DNA from: Polyangiaceae bacterium
Lineage (GTDB): Bacteria > Myxococcota_A > Polyangia > Polyangiales > Polyangiaceae
Direction: 5' to 3'
DNA: 64,000 bases
NCBI GenBank assembly: GCA_025936115.1
Contig: JAICTZ010000008.1
Coordinates: forward strand, 62,001-126,000
How positions within the stretch are numbered: the stretch's first letter is position 1; each line of letters starts with the position of its first letter. Below are positions 41,868 to 50,443 of this stretch, piece after piece. The position numbers and the translations under genes are program-made. Under the pieces are notes generated by a model. It saw nothing but the letters and a program-made list of their open reading frames with translations. It was not told the DNA's origin and did not search any database.

Positions 41868-42816
41868 CGTCACCGGTTACGGCACGGGCGGCCTCGTGCT
41901 CGCGACGCTGCTCTGGCCGCCGCTCGCCCAAGCCGGCGCCCCCGAGCGCGCGCGGTCGGCCACACGTACGACCGCGATCGAGCGGGCGCTCACGGGCGGC
42001 CTCGTGACGCTGCGCTCGCCGGGGAGCCTCATGGTCCGGGTCGCGACATCGAACTTCATCATGGGCTCGACGGCGGACGAGACGCTCGAAGCGGCCGCGA
42101 CTTGCGCGCGCGAGCCGCTCACCGAGCACTGCGACGCGAGCAGCTTCAGGGACGAGCTACCGCAACACAGCGTAAAACTGCGCTCTTTTTGGCTCGATCG
42201 CGCCGAGGTGACGGCCGGCGACTACGACCGCTGCGCGGCGCGCGGGCGCTGCGCGCCGCGTCAGCTGTCGGGCGGCGCACGGCGTTTCGCGACCGAAGCG
42301 TGGCCCGTGACGCTCGTCACCGCGCGCGAAGCCGCGGCGTACTGCCGGGCTCGCGGCGCCCGGCTACCGTCCGAGGCTGAATTCGAGCGCGCGGCGCGCG
42401 GTACCTCGGGCCGCGTCTATCCCTGGGGCAATTTTTACAACGGACACCTCGCCAATCACGGCCGCGGCGGTGTCGACGAGACGGACGCCCGCGACGGCTA
42501 CGCCGAGCTCGCCCCCGTCGGCTCGTTCCCCGACGGAGCGACACCGGACGGTTTCCTCGATCTCGCCGGCAACGCCGCCGAATGGACGAGCGACAAGTAC
42601 AGCACGCGCTACGACCTAGGACCGGAGCCGAACGCCCAGGACCTGGTCGTGCGGGGCGGCAGCTACGAGAGCAGCGCGGCATACTTGCGCGGCGCCGCGC
42701 GCACGCCGCACGATCCCGACGAACGCTCCCCGCTCGTCGGGTTTCGCTGCGCCCGCTCGTTCGACATCGACGATGACGCGCCGTCGCCCCCGAGCCCGGC
42801 CGGTGGCAAACCGTGA
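41857..42816 (+). CDS. formylglycine-generating-enzyme-like (SUMF1/EgtB-type) secreted protein
   Basis: A 319-residue protein with signal peptide (GGLVLATLLWPPLAQAGA) and an FGE-sulfatase domain: FIMGSTADE near 60, FWLDRAEVTAGDYDRC near 105, PVTLVTAREAAAYCRARGARLPSEAEFERA-type core (about 150-180), YPWGNFYNGHLAN and FLDLAGNAAEWTSD, ending in RGGSY and VGFRCAR. True FGE activates sulfatases through a copper/cysteine site; many bacterial relatives lack it and act as binding or unknown enzymes. The key cysteine pair of FGE is not evident, so catalysis is doubtful. ATG 41857 lies inside the kinase end, showing coupling with it. No sulfatase gene is nearby. Confidence 0.83.
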   Translation: MAASVTGYGTGGLVLATLLWPPLAQAGAPERARSATRTTAIERALTGGLVTLRSPGSLMVRVATSNFIMGSTADETLEAAATCAREPLTEHCDASSFRDELPQHSVKLRSFWLDRAEVTAGDYDRCAARGRCAPRQLSGGARRFATEAWPVTLVTAREAAAYCRARGARLPSEAEFERAARGTSGRVYPWGNFYNGHLANHGRGGVDETDARDGYAELAPVGSFPDGATPDGFLDLAGNAAEWTSDKYSTRYDLGPEPNAQDLVVRGGSYESSAAYLRGAARTPHDPDERSPLVGFRCARSFDIDDDAPSPPSPAGGKP

Positions 42817-43355
42817 GCGAACAGCGTGTGCACCTCAAAGTTCACGAGCACACGGCTTTCGTGCTCGTGCGCCCGCACTACCCCGAGAACGTCGGCGCGA
42901 GCGCGCGCGCCATCAAGACCATGGGGTTCTCGCGGCTCGTCATCGTCAGAGCCGGGCGGCTCGCGGTGCCGGAGCACGCGATGGCTTTCAAGATGTCGGT
43001 GCGCGCCTGGGACGTCCTGCATGCGACCGAGCGCCACGATGATTTGGCGAGCGCCGTCGCGGGCTCGCTCGTCTTCGCAACGAGCTCGCGCCGGGGGCTC
43101 TCCGGCGTGCTCACGGCGCGCGAGGCCGGCCGGCTCGCCGTGGCGGAAGCCGAGCGCGGGCGCGACATCCGTATCCTCTTCGGTAACGAAAAGACCGGGC
43201 TTGCCGCCGACGAGCTCGAACGCGCCGACCACTGCCTGCGCATTCCGATGGCCGGCGACCAGCCGTCGATCAACCTCGCGCAGGCCGTGCAGCTCGTCGC
43301 CTACGAGATCTTCGTCGCGGGACTCGAGGCGCGCGCCGCTCGGAGCGCGGAGTGA
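42813..43355 (+). CDS. SPOUT RNA methyltransferase (TrmJ/TrmH-like)
   Basis: A 180-residue SpoU-type 2'-O-methyltransferase. Motif 1 is LVRPHYPENVGASARAIK, motif 2 is ILFGNEKTGLAADEL and motif 3 is SINLAQAVQLVAYEI. NLAQAV at the end is typical of TrmJ, which methylates position 32 of some tRNAs, but the protein is shorter than most TrmJ (about 240) because it lacks the C-terminal extension. GTG 42813 overlaps the stop of the FGE-like gene, and the TPR lipoprotein gene overlaps its end in the same way. Confidence 0.88.
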   Translation: MSEQRVHLKVHEHTAFVLVRPHYPENVGASARAIKTMGFSRLVIVRAGRLAVPEHAMAFKMSVRAWDVLHATERHDDLASAVAGSLVFATSSRRGLSGVLTAREAGRLAVAEAERGRDIRILFGNEKTGLAADELERADHCLRIPMAGDQPSINLAQAVQLVAYEIFVAGLEARAARSAE

Positions 43356-44464
43356 GCGTTCGCCGCGCTCGCGCCGCACGCTGGCGCCGAGCCGCCGCCG
43401 GCTTGGCCGTGGCGCTCGGCGCGGCGCTCGGTTGCGCGCCGCACGTCGATGCTCGCTTTGCCGGCGCGTCGGCGCGCGCCGACGCGCTCTACGTTGCCGG
43501 CCGCTACCGCGAGGCAGCGGACGCGTGGCTCGCAGCTTCGTGTACGGCCAGGAGCGGGCACGACGAGGACGAAGCCGTGTACCGCGCCGCGGAGAGCTAC
43601 GTGAAAGCAGGCGAGCGGCGTTACGCGGGCACCCTGCTCGCGCGGCTTGCGGCAGGCAAAGGCGAACGCGCAGCCCGCGCTGCCTTCGATCGGGCGCTCG
43701 TGCTCGCCGAAACGGACCCGGAGCAGGCCCAAAGCCTCCGGCTCCAGGCGCTCGAGCAGCACCCGGAGTCAGGGGTCGCCGCGCAAGCTTTGCGCGAGTA
43801 TTTGGCCCACGTCGAAGAGCAGGCGGGCGAAGGCGCGGCGCTTTCGCGTTGCGAGACCTTGCGCACCCGATTCGCCGCCACCGAGCTCGACGAAGCGGCG
43901 TCCTACGAGTGCGCCGTGCGTCGGGAGCGGCACGGCGACGTCGCGCTCGCGCTGTGCGGTTATCTCACGACCGCACAGCGACACCCCTACCCGCACGGCG
44001 CGCTCTGGGACGACGCACTCGCCGGCGCGGCACGCTGCGAGGAGCGGCTCGGCAACCCGCGCGCCGCGATCGGCACGCTCGAGCGCATGCTCGCAGAGCG
44101 CGAGCACGCCGCGTTCTTCGGCAGCTACGAACGCCGCCGGTACGCCGAGGCTCGCTTTCACGTCGCCGAGCTCTACCGCGACGCGCTCGGCGACCCCGAA
44201 CGCGCCGCCCGCGAATTCCGCCGCGTGTACGACGAGCACCCGACGAGCCTGCTCATCGACGACGCGCTCTTCGAGGAAGCGCTCATCGAGACGAGATCGG
44301 GGGCATCGGAGCGCGCCTGCGCAACGCTACGCCTGCTCGTAAACCACGAGCCGGCGTCACATTACGCAGGCTGCACGCGCCTTCTATGCGCGAGCGCCGA
44401 AGCGCCCCAGCGAAGCTGTTCCGACGACGTGAAAGCAAAGATCGAGCGAGACGCGAGCCGCTAG
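43352..44464 (+). CDS. TPR-containing lipoprotein
   Basis: A 370-residue predicted lipoprotein. The signal peptide (AAAGLAVALGAALGC) ends at a lipobox cysteine near residue 28. The mature part is made of helical repeats, with recognisable TPR units (ADALYVAGRYREAADAWLAA near 45; HVAELYRDALGDPERAAREF near 270). This architecture is common among outer-membrane scaffold proteins such as BamD- or Tol-linked factors. GTG start at 43352 overlaps the methyltransferase stop. It is convergent with the acidic protein gene with only 2 bp between. Confidence 0.75.
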   Translation: MSVRRARAARWRRAAAGLAVALGAALGCAPHVDARFAGASARADALYVAGRYREAADAWLAASCTARSGHDEDEAVYRAAESYVKAGERRYAGTLLARLAAGKGERAARAAFDRALVLAETDPEQAQSLRLQALEQHPESGVAAQALREYLAHVEEQAGEGAALSRCETLRTRFAATELDEAASYECAVRRERHGDVALALCGYLTTAQRHPYPHGALWDDALAGAARCEERLGNPRAAIGTLERMLAEREHAAFFGSYERRRYAEARFHVAELYRDALGDPERAAREFRRVYDEHPTSLLIDDALFEEALIETRSGASERACATLRLLVNHEPASHYAGCTRLLCASAEAPQRSCSDDVKAKIERDASR

Positions 44465-44466
44465 GC

Positions 44467-44880
44467 TCACGGGGCTTCGTCTTCTTCTTCCTCTTCGTCG
44501 TCCTCTTCGTCCTCGTCGTCCTCTTCGAAGTCGTCGTCGGCCTCGTCGGCCTCGCCGGCCTCGGCGCCGCCCTCTTCGTCCGACTCCTCGCCCTCCTCGG
44601 TCTTGGAGTCGGTCTTGAGATCGATGCCGACCTCACCGAGCTGCGTTTCGAGCAACTCGAGGAGCTCGTCCACGTCGTCCCCGCCCCACTCGTCGAGGAC
44701 GTCCGTGAGAAACTCGTAAAAGTCACCGTTGTCGAGCCGGCGTTCGATTTCTTCGACCTGCTCTTCGGTGAAAGCCTCCATCACGTCCTCGCGGAGCGAC
44801 TCGGTGTCGTCCTCCTCGATGGCTTCTTGGGCAGCCAAGCGGATTTGGCGGATGGCGCGTCGGTCGAGGTAGATTTCCAT
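44467..44880 (-). CDS. small acidic protein with Asp/Glu-rich tail
   Basis: A 137-residue cytoplasmic protein. Residues 1-85 are a helical, charged domain (EIYLDRRAIRQIRLAAQEAI at the start), and the last 45 residues are almost only Asp, Glu and Gly/Ala. No family was recognised. The ATG at 44880 was chosen over an upstream in-frame start because a promoter at 44912-44939 and the ribosome site AGAGGA precede it closely. Such tails often mimic nucleic acid or bind basic proteins. Other acidic-tailed products lie at 56934-59136 and 61800-62693. Confidence 0.65.
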   Translation of the reverse strand: MEIYLDRRAIRQIRLAAQEAIEEDDTESLREDVMEAFTEEQVEEIERRLDNGDFYEFLTDVLDEWGGDDVDELLELLETQLGEVGIDLKTDSKTEEGEESDEEGGAEAGEADEADDDFEEDDEDEEDDEEEEEDEAP

Positions 44881-44911
44881 TGTAGGATGCGTCCTCTGAA
44901 CTCGACCGGGC

Positions 44912-44939
44912 ACTAAACCAAGGCTCATGGGAGAGTCAA
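44912..44939 (-). promoter_or_regulatory. predicted sigma70-type promoter for the acidic protein gene
   Basis: On the minus strand, TTGACT (44934-44939) is followed after 16 bp by TTTAGT (44912-44917). The boxes match 5 of 6 and 4 of 6 consensus positions. Transcription would start near 44905, leaving a leader of about 25 bases that contains the AGAGGA ribosome site. Confidence 0.4.
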
Positions 44940-44974
44940 GACATGAGAGCGGCTAGGCCCACGCAAACACGCTC

Positions 44975-45679
44975 ATGGGCGGAGACATGCTGCTGATCGC
45001 GGCAGCCGTCGCGGCGCTCGCGGGGCCGGTCAGCACGCAGCACGCCGTGGCAGTTGACACCACGGCCACCGCGGCGAACACGGCGGACCAGGAGCACACC
45101 GACCAGTGGGCCATCGAGCCACACGCCAAGCGCCAGGCGGCCGCGGAAGTCGGCTTCGCCCTGGCCGCCGAAACAGTCGCGTCATCGGGCAGCGTCTGCC
45201 GGACGAGCACCACGACGCCGTGCATCCTCGGCTCAGGGGGCGGCATGACCGTCCGCATCGGGTACCGGCTCGGAAGCCCCTGGTATATCGGTGGCGCTTA
45301 CGAGTTTACGCGCCACGACTCCGCAAACCTGCTGCGCCTGGCCATCCTGCAGCAGCTACGCGCCGAGGCCCGCTACTACATCGAGCGCGGCCAGCGCACC
45401 ACCGGTTTCTTGGCTGCGGGTGCGGGCTTCCATGTCTACGGCAATGACTGGGGTGCGATCATGGGCGGCGGGCTCGCGACCGTCGGCGGGGGCGTCGAGT
45501 TCGAGCTGTCGCCGAAAGCGGTGGTCGGCATGAGCCTGATGTACCGGCTGCTCGTCCCGCGCAGTTTCAAAAACGACCCGGGCGTGCCTCAGCCGGACGG
45601 GCCGCTCGGCTTCGGGCTCGCGCACGTCATCGGGCTCGAGTTCGCGCTCGAGGTGCGGGACCCCGTGCCGCACTGGTAG
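44975..45679 (+). CDS. predicted small outer-membrane beta-barrel protein
   Basis: A 234-residue secreted protein. The signal peptide (MLLIAAAVAALAGPVSTQHA) is followed by a polar stretch, two cysteines (VCRTSTTTPCIL) and an alternating strand pattern (MTVRIGYRLGSPWYIGGAYEF; AEARYYIERGQRTTGFLAAG) to the end (GLEFALEVRDPVPHW). This suggests an eight-strand barrel of the OmpW/OmpA membrane-domain size, with no known family. It is divergent from the acidic protein gene and 45 bp before the zinc-ribbon/FHA gene. Confidence 0.65.
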   Translation: MGGDMLLIAAAVAALAGPVSTQHAVAVDTTATAANTADQEHTDQWAIEPHAKRQAAAEVGFALAAETVASSGSVCRTSTTTPCILGSGGGMTVRIGYRLGSPWYIGGAYEFTRHDSANLLRLAILQQLRAEARYYIERGQRTTGFLAAGAGFHVYGNDWGAIMGGGLATVGGGVEFELSPKAVVGMSLMYRLLVPRSFKNDPGVPQPDGPLGFGLAHVIGLEFALEVRDPVPHW

Positions 45680-45724
45680 CGATCTTCAGAGTTTTTGTCA
45701 GGGAGTGGTAGCGTAGGCCTCGCG

Positions 45725-46864
45725 ATGACCACCTGTGGGCGGTGCGGACTGCAGAACCGCGCAGACCTGCGCTTCTGTGCCGATTGCGGCGCACGGCTCG
45801 ACGATCCTCCGATGGCGGCCTCTCCGATGCCACCGCGACCGGCGAGTGCCGTTCCGCGCACGCCGACGACGTCGGTTTCGCGGGCGCCGCAGCGCCCCCC
45901 CGCGCCGGCCTTCGATTTGGCGGCCGCTCCCGGGGAAGCCGCGCGGCCGCGCTGTCCGCACTGTGGCACCCCGAACGATCCGAATGGCCGGTTTTGCACC
46001 GGGTGCGGGCAGTCACTGCACCCGGACGCTGCGCGCGAGGGCGTACCGCGGAAGGATGTCGTTACTTGTGGGCGCTGCCATGGCACGAACGCTGCCGGAC
46101 AGCCGTACTGCCAGTACTGCGGAGCGCGCCTCGCCGAACAGGAGGCGCCTCCACCAGCCCACCAGCCCGAAGAACCGCGTGCGGCAGCCGCTATGGGCGA
46201 TCCGCCCGGTCGCCTGGTCGTGATCGCTCAGGACGGTACGCCAGGTACGGAATACCCGATCGTCGGCGCCCAGTCGGAGGTCGGCCGTGAGGACGGAGCC
46301 ATCCGCTTACCTACCGATCCCTACGTCTCACCCCGTCATCTCCTGATCAGCCGGCGAAATGGCCGGTTTTTTGTGCGGGACCTCGAATCGGTCAACGGGG
46401 TATACGTGAGGCTTCGGGCCCCGGAAGTCCTGCGCCACGCAGACTTGGTCCTAATTGGGCTCGAGGTGTTAAGGTTTGAGCTGGTGAGCGACGCAGAACG
46501 TGGCCTCGGCCCGGCGACAGAACGAGGGACAAGGGTGTTTGGGTCACCCTCGGTGCCGCGCCACGCGCGTCTGTGTCAGCTCACCGTCGAGGGGGTTTCG
46601 CGCGATGTCTACTACCTCACGCGTGACGAGACGGTGATTGGCCGCGAGGCTGGGGATTTGGTGTTCACCAACGACGCGTTCATGAGCAGAAGGCACGTGG
46701 CCATCGATCGCGATCCGGCGTCGGGTACCTTCACCCTGCGCGACCTCGGCTCTTCGAACGGGACATTCCTCGCGATTCGCGGCGAACGCGAGCTCACCCA
46801 CGGCGATCACCTCCGCGTCGGTCAGCACTTATTCAGGCTCGACATCGGCAGGGGTCGCGGATGA
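45725..46864 (+). CDS. zinc-ribbon and double-FHA domain protein
   Basis: A 379-residue cytoplasmic protein with three CxxC-type zinc ribbons (CGRCG...CADCG near 4-23; CPHCG...CTGCG near 78-97; CGRCH...CQYCG near 117-135) and two FHA domains. The first FHA (about 155-255) has VGREDGAIRL and SPRHLLISRRNG; the second (about 275-375) has IGREAGDLVF, SRRHVAI and LRDLGSSNGTFL. FHA domains bind phosphothreonine, so this protein probably reads kinase output. Its stop overlaps the start of the PP2C gene by 4 bp. ATG 45725 begins the first ribbon. Confidence 0.93.
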   Translation: MTTCGRCGLQNRADLRFCADCGARLDDPPMAASPMPPRPASAVPRTPTTSVSRAPQRPPAPAFDLAAAPGEAARPRCPHCGTPNDPNGRFCTGCGQSLHPDAAREGVPRKDVVTCGRCHGTNAAGQPYCQYCGARLAEQEAPPPAHQPEEPRAAAAMGDPPGRLVVIAQDGTPGTEYPIVGAQSEVGREDGAIRLPTDPYVSPRHLLISRRNGRFFVRDLESVNGVYVRLRAPEVLRHADLVLIGLEVLRFELVSDAERGLGPATERGTRVFGSPSVPRHARLCQLTVEGVSRDVYYLTRDETVIGREAGDLVFTNDAFMSRRHVAIDRDPASGTFTLRDLGSSNGTFLAIRGERELTHGDHLRVGQHLFRLDIGRGRG

Positions 46865-48048
46865 CGAGCCCGACCCAGCCCATCATCATGCGCGTCTTCG
46901 GGCGCACCGACGTGGGGCAAATCCGTGAACACAACGAGGACAATTTCCTCGTGGCGGATCTCACGCGGCGCAGTCGCGGCCTGCTCGAGGACGACCGGGA
47001 ACAGACGATCGGCGAGTGGGGCTCGGTCATCGGTGTCTGCGACGGCATGGGCGGCGCCGCGGCCGGCGAAGTTGCAAGTCAACTCGCAGTCGACATCATT
47101 TACGAGAAGCTCACCGAAGGCTCGCCTCCCCGCGGCCACGACGAGCTCGCGCAGCGACTCGTGCGCGCCGTCGAAGAAGCCGGCGTGCGCATCTTCAACG
47201 AGGCCCGCGCCGACCGGACGCGGCGCGGCATGGGCACGACTGCCACGATCGCCTCGCTGATGGACGGCCGCCTCTTCGTCGCGCAGGTCGGTGACAGCCG
47301 CGCCTACGTGCTCAGAAACGGCAAGCTCGTTCAGGTGAGCCGCGATCAGTCCCTCGTCAATCAGCTGATCGAAGCGGGCCAGCTCACCGAAGAGGAAGCT
47401 GAAACTTTCGAGCACAACAACATCATCCTCCAGGCGCTCGGCACGGCCGAGACCGTGCAGGTGGATCTCACTTACGTGGATCTCCAGCGGGGCGATCGGT
47501 TGCTCCTGTGCTCGGACGGGCTCTCGGGCATGGTGCGCACGGACGAGCTGCGCGAGGTCTTGTCGTCCCAGCGCGATCCCATCGACGCGTGCCGCGAGCT
47601 CACCGACCGCGCCAATCGCGCGGGCGGCCACGACAACATCACCGTGATCGTCGCCGACTTCGACGGCCCTTCGCTCCCCACGTCGCTGCCCGACGGCGAT
47701 CTCGTCTATAAAAAGTACGCGTTACCGGAATTACCGCTCGGCGAAGCGCACCGTGCCACTCCCCCTCCCTCGAGCGTCGATACCGGCGCCCCCAGCGAGG
47801 AAGCCAGCCGCGAGCAGCGCCGGCTCAAGGTCGGCCACACGATGGTGGGAATGCAGTTCTCGTTGCCGGACACGTCGGTGACCCAGCCGTCGCCGCCGAT
47901 CGAGCCAGTGCCCGACGTTGGGCGTTACTCGCCGCACGACGAACCCGTGAGCCTGCCCGTCGACGGCTTGCCGCCCGCGATGGTGGGCTTCATGGTGATT
48001 CTCGCCATGGTCGCCGTCGCCTACGCCGGTTTCTGCCTGCTGCGCTGA
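46861..48048 (+). CDS. PP2C-family Ser/Thr protein phosphatase with C-terminal membrane anchor
   Basis: A 395-residue phosphatase. The PP2C metal motifs are intact: REHNEDNFLV, VCDGMGGAAAGE, GMGTTATI, GDSRAYVLRNG, CSDGLSGM and GHDNITVIVAD, so it should be an active manganese-dependent enzyme of about 270 residues. A linker and one C-terminal helix (VGFMVILAMVAVAYAGFCLL) tether it to the membrane with the catalytic part in the cytoplasm. It overlaps the FHA gene by 4 bp, forming a reader-and-eraser pair for Ser/Thr phosphorylation; the nearest kinase is at 40581-41867. Confidence 0.95.
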   Translation: MTSPTQPIIMRVFGRTDVGQIREHNEDNFLVADLTRRSRGLLEDDREQTIGEWGSVIGVCDGMGGAAAGEVASQLAVDIIYEKLTEGSPPRGHDELAQRLVRAVEEAGVRIFNEARADRTRRGMGTTATIASLMDGRLFVAQVGDSRAYVLRNGKLVQVSRDQSLVNQLIEAGQLTEEEAETFEHNNIILQALGTAETVQVDLTYVDLQRGDRLLLCSDGLSGMVRTDELREVLSSQRDPIDACRELTDRANRAGGHDNITVIVADFDGPSLPTSLPDGDLVYKKYALPELPLGEAHRATPPPSSVDTGAPSEEASREQRRLKVGHTMVGMQFSLPDTSVTQPSPPIEPVPDVGRYSPHDEPVSLPVDGLPPAMVGFMVILAMVAVAYAGFCLLR

Positions 48049-48055
48049 TCGCTCG

Positions 48056-50185
48056 ATGCGACGCGCCATCGAGAAGCTCACCTTCCTCGTCCTCTCCCTC
48101 GCGTTCGCCTCGGTCGTAAGCTTCGCGCTCTTCGCTCGTCTCACCGATCGGCGGACCCACGCTCCCGCGAGCTTGCCGCTGCTCGTCAACACGAGCCCAC
48201 ACGACGCTCGTGATCTGACGTTCGCCGCGGTGCGTGAGACCGCCGGCAACGGCGCGAATAGCGAGCACGGCCGCCGGGAGCTCGCGCGGCTCGGCGGCGC
48301 GGCGCTGCCGCACGTTTTGCCCTTCCTCGAGTCGCTCGCTCCGTACGCGCGCGGACGCGTCGCGATCGCGCTCGCGCCGATCGCACGCCGCATGGGCGTC
48401 GGCGCCGACGACGACTTCGCGACGCCGGAGCGCGCCGTCGTCTTTTTCACGCGCTTCTGGCAGGATCGGAGCGCGGATTTTCGTGCGGCCGCCGTGCGGC
48501 GCAAAGTCGAGCGCCTCGCCGAACGCGCGCTTCCGCTGCGGCGCAAGGAAGTGGTCGAGCTCGACACCTTCGCGCTCGCTGAGCTCTTCGACGCGCTCGG
48601 TCGCGTCAGGACCAGCGAGGACGCCAAGCGCGTCGAACGGCTCGCGCCGGTGCTCGCGCACATCACGGGCACCTCGTTCCCCTTGCCGCCAAATCCGAGC
48701 GTCGCGGACGCGGCCCGCGTGGCGATCGCGTGGCAAGACTGGAAGTTCGATCACGGCGCCGATTTCGTGACGCTCGACGGCCCGGGAAGGCTCGCGGCGA
48801 CGGTGCTGCAAACGCGCTACTTCCGCTTCCTCGCGTCGGTTCCGCGCAGCGTGCGGGGCGACGATCCGTCCGGCCGCGAACGGCTCGTCGCCGTCATGGC
48901 GCGCGCTCGCGCGAGCCTACCGCTCGCGCTGCTCGCGCTCGCCCTCGGCGTCGCGATCAGCACGCTGCTCACGCGCTGGCTCGCGCGCCACGAACGTTTC
49001 GATCGCCGCTTCGTCGCGGGCGCGACGCTCGTCGCGGCGCTGCCGCTCGCGGCGCTCGTGCGTCGTGCGACCGCGCTCGGCACGGCCGGCGCCGTCGGGG
49101 CGCTCGCCCTGGGAGTTGCTGCGCTGCTCGTGCTCGAGCTCCAGGCACCCCACCGCCGCCGGACGCAGCTACGGCGTGCCGTGGCGCGCGCCGGCACGCT
49201 CTTGCCGCTCACGCTCGGGACGTTCATCGGCGCCGAAGCCGTGCTCGGCCGCGGGCTCGGTGCGCTCGCCTCGAGCGCCCTTTCGCACAGCGACCTCGAA
49301 GCGTTGCTCTGGATCGGCGCCGTACTCTCCGTGACGGGCGGGCTCGCGATTTTACTGCCGGATGCTTTGCCGCGCGGACGCTCTGCCGTGCAAGCGCTCG
49401 GCGTGATCGCGCCGGCCCGTCCGAGGGTGCGTTCGCTCGCGGCGCTTTTGGTCGTGCTCGCGGCCGTCGCCGTGGGCGCGTTGCTCGTGCCGCCGGGAGC
49501 GAGCCCCGGCGCCCGCTTTCTGCACGCCGCGGCAATGACGCTCGTCACGACTGGGATTGCGACACTCGCTGCGGCCGTCGTTACGTTGACGCTCGGCGTG
49601 CTCGCGGGCGGCATCTCGCGCGCCGCGGACATCTTGCTCTCGCGCCTCTTGGATCTCACGTACGCGCTGCCGCAGCCACTCTTCGCCTGCGCGATGTTCA
49701 CGTTCGGAGGTTTGGTGGCCGCCCTCTTGCTCGGCGGGCTGCGCGGCATCGAAATCGCCCACTCCCTGCGGGTGCACCTCATCGCCCGACGCGACGCCGA
49801 ACAGCTCGAGCCGCCCGGCCTCGGGCACGCGCCGATTTCGCCTTACCTGCGGCGCGTACTGCCCGCCGCCGTCGGCCCCGCCGCGCTCTCGCTCGCGCTC
49901 ACCGCCGCCTGGCTCCCGGCACTCGAGGGTGCGTGCGCCGAGCTCGGCGCCCCGACGTCCGCCTCGCTCGCCGCGCTTTCGGTCGTGCCCGGCGCGCTCG
50001 GGCTCGCAGCGTTCGCGCTGCTTGCGTTGCTCACGGCGACCCTGTGCCTGCTCGCGCGCGACATCTCGCCTCGCGAGCTCAGCGAAGAAACGCCCGGCTC
50101 ACCGCTCGTCTTGCCGCTCCGCCGGCGCATCGATAGCGTGCGACCGTCGAGCCCGGCGCCGGGACCCGGCGGAAGCACGCCATAG
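48056..50185 (+). CDS. single-chain ABC-permease-like membrane protein (DppB/DppC-type halves, degenerate)
   Basis: A 709-residue protein. After one N-terminal membrane helix (FLVLSLAFASVVSFALFA) comes a soluble helical region to about 275, then two membrane blocks. The first (about 285-450) and second (about 465-680) each resemble permease domains of peptide/nickel ABC transporters: ARASLPLALLALALGVAIST and AGTLLPLTLGTFIGAEAVLGRG in the first, MTLVTTGIATLAAAVVTLTL, LLDLTYALPQPLFACAMF and YLRRVLPAAVGPAALSL in the second. The EAA-type coupling loop is poorly kept. No ATPase or binding-protein gene is adjacent, so transport is unproven. Its TAG stop is the first triplet of repeat copy B. Confidence 0.65.
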   Translation: MRRAIEKLTFLVLSLAFASVVSFALFARLTDRRTHAPASLPLLVNTSPHDARDLTFAAVRETAGNGANSEHGRRELARLGGAALPHVLPFLESLAPYARGRVAIALAPIARRMGVGADDDFATPERAVVFFTRFWQDRSADFRAAAVRRKVERLAERALPLRRKEVVELDTFALAELFDALGRVRTSEDAKRVERLAPVLAHITGTSFPLPPNPSVADAARVAIAWQDWKFDHGADFVTLDGPGRLAATVLQTRYFRFLASVPRSVRGDDPSGRERLVAVMARARASLPLALLALALGVAISTLLTRWLARHERFDRRFVAGATLVAALPLAALVRRATALGTAGAVGALALGVAALLVLELQAPHRRRTQLRRAVARAGTLLPLTLGTFIGAEAVLGRGLGALASSALSHSDLEALLWIGAVLSVTGGLAILLPDALPRGRSAVQALGVIAPARPRVRSLAALLVVLAAVAVGALLVPPGASPGARFLHAAAMTLVTTGIATLAAAVVTLTLGVLAGGISRAADILLSRLLDLTYALPQPLFACAMFTFGGLVAALLLGGLRGIEIAHSLRVHLIARRDAEQLEPPGLGHAPISPYLRRVLPAAVGPAALSLALTAAWLPALEGACAELGAPTSASLAALSVVPGALGLAAFALLALLTATLCLLARDISPRELSEETPGSPLVLPLRRRIDSVRPSSPAPGPGGSTP

Positions 50186-50430
50186 TACTACTGGCGAAGT
50201 TTTTGAACTCCTGGCTAAATTTGGCTGCGCTGATCAGTTCGGCCCGCAGTTGGTCCCGCCGGCGACCGCGCTCGTCGGGGGCGAGAGGGAAACAGCAATG
50301 CGCCGGCCTCGCCGGTGCTTTCGTGGCTCGTGGCGACTCGGGGCGATCGTGATCTGCTCGTGCCAAAGACTTCGGCGGCAGTGCCAGGCCCAATCGTGAT
50401 GGCCATGCCAAGACCACCGAGGTAGTGCTA
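50183..50430. repeat. imperfect palindromic intergenic repeat, copy B
   Basis: A 248-bp relative of the element at 3500-3776, filling the gap between the permease-like gene and the thioredoxin gene. It shares TAGTACTACT at the left end, CCGGCCTCGCCGGT near the middle, CGATCGTGATCTG, and the right end CGAGGTAGTGCTAGGA with copy A. It differs by carrying a second, internal unit of the right-end motif (50346-50387) and by having the left 11-mer ACTGGCGAAGT, the exact reverse complement of ACTTCGCCAGT in copy A. The T run after the central stem is absent. No gene is supported inside it. Confidence 0.78.
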
Positions 50431-50443
50431 GGAAGCTTTCGCC

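Noticed and set aside
41857..42816. Calling the FGE-like protein a sulfatase-activating enzyme
   Set aside because: The active cysteine pair of true formylglycine-generating enzymes is not evident and no sulfatase gene lies nearby.
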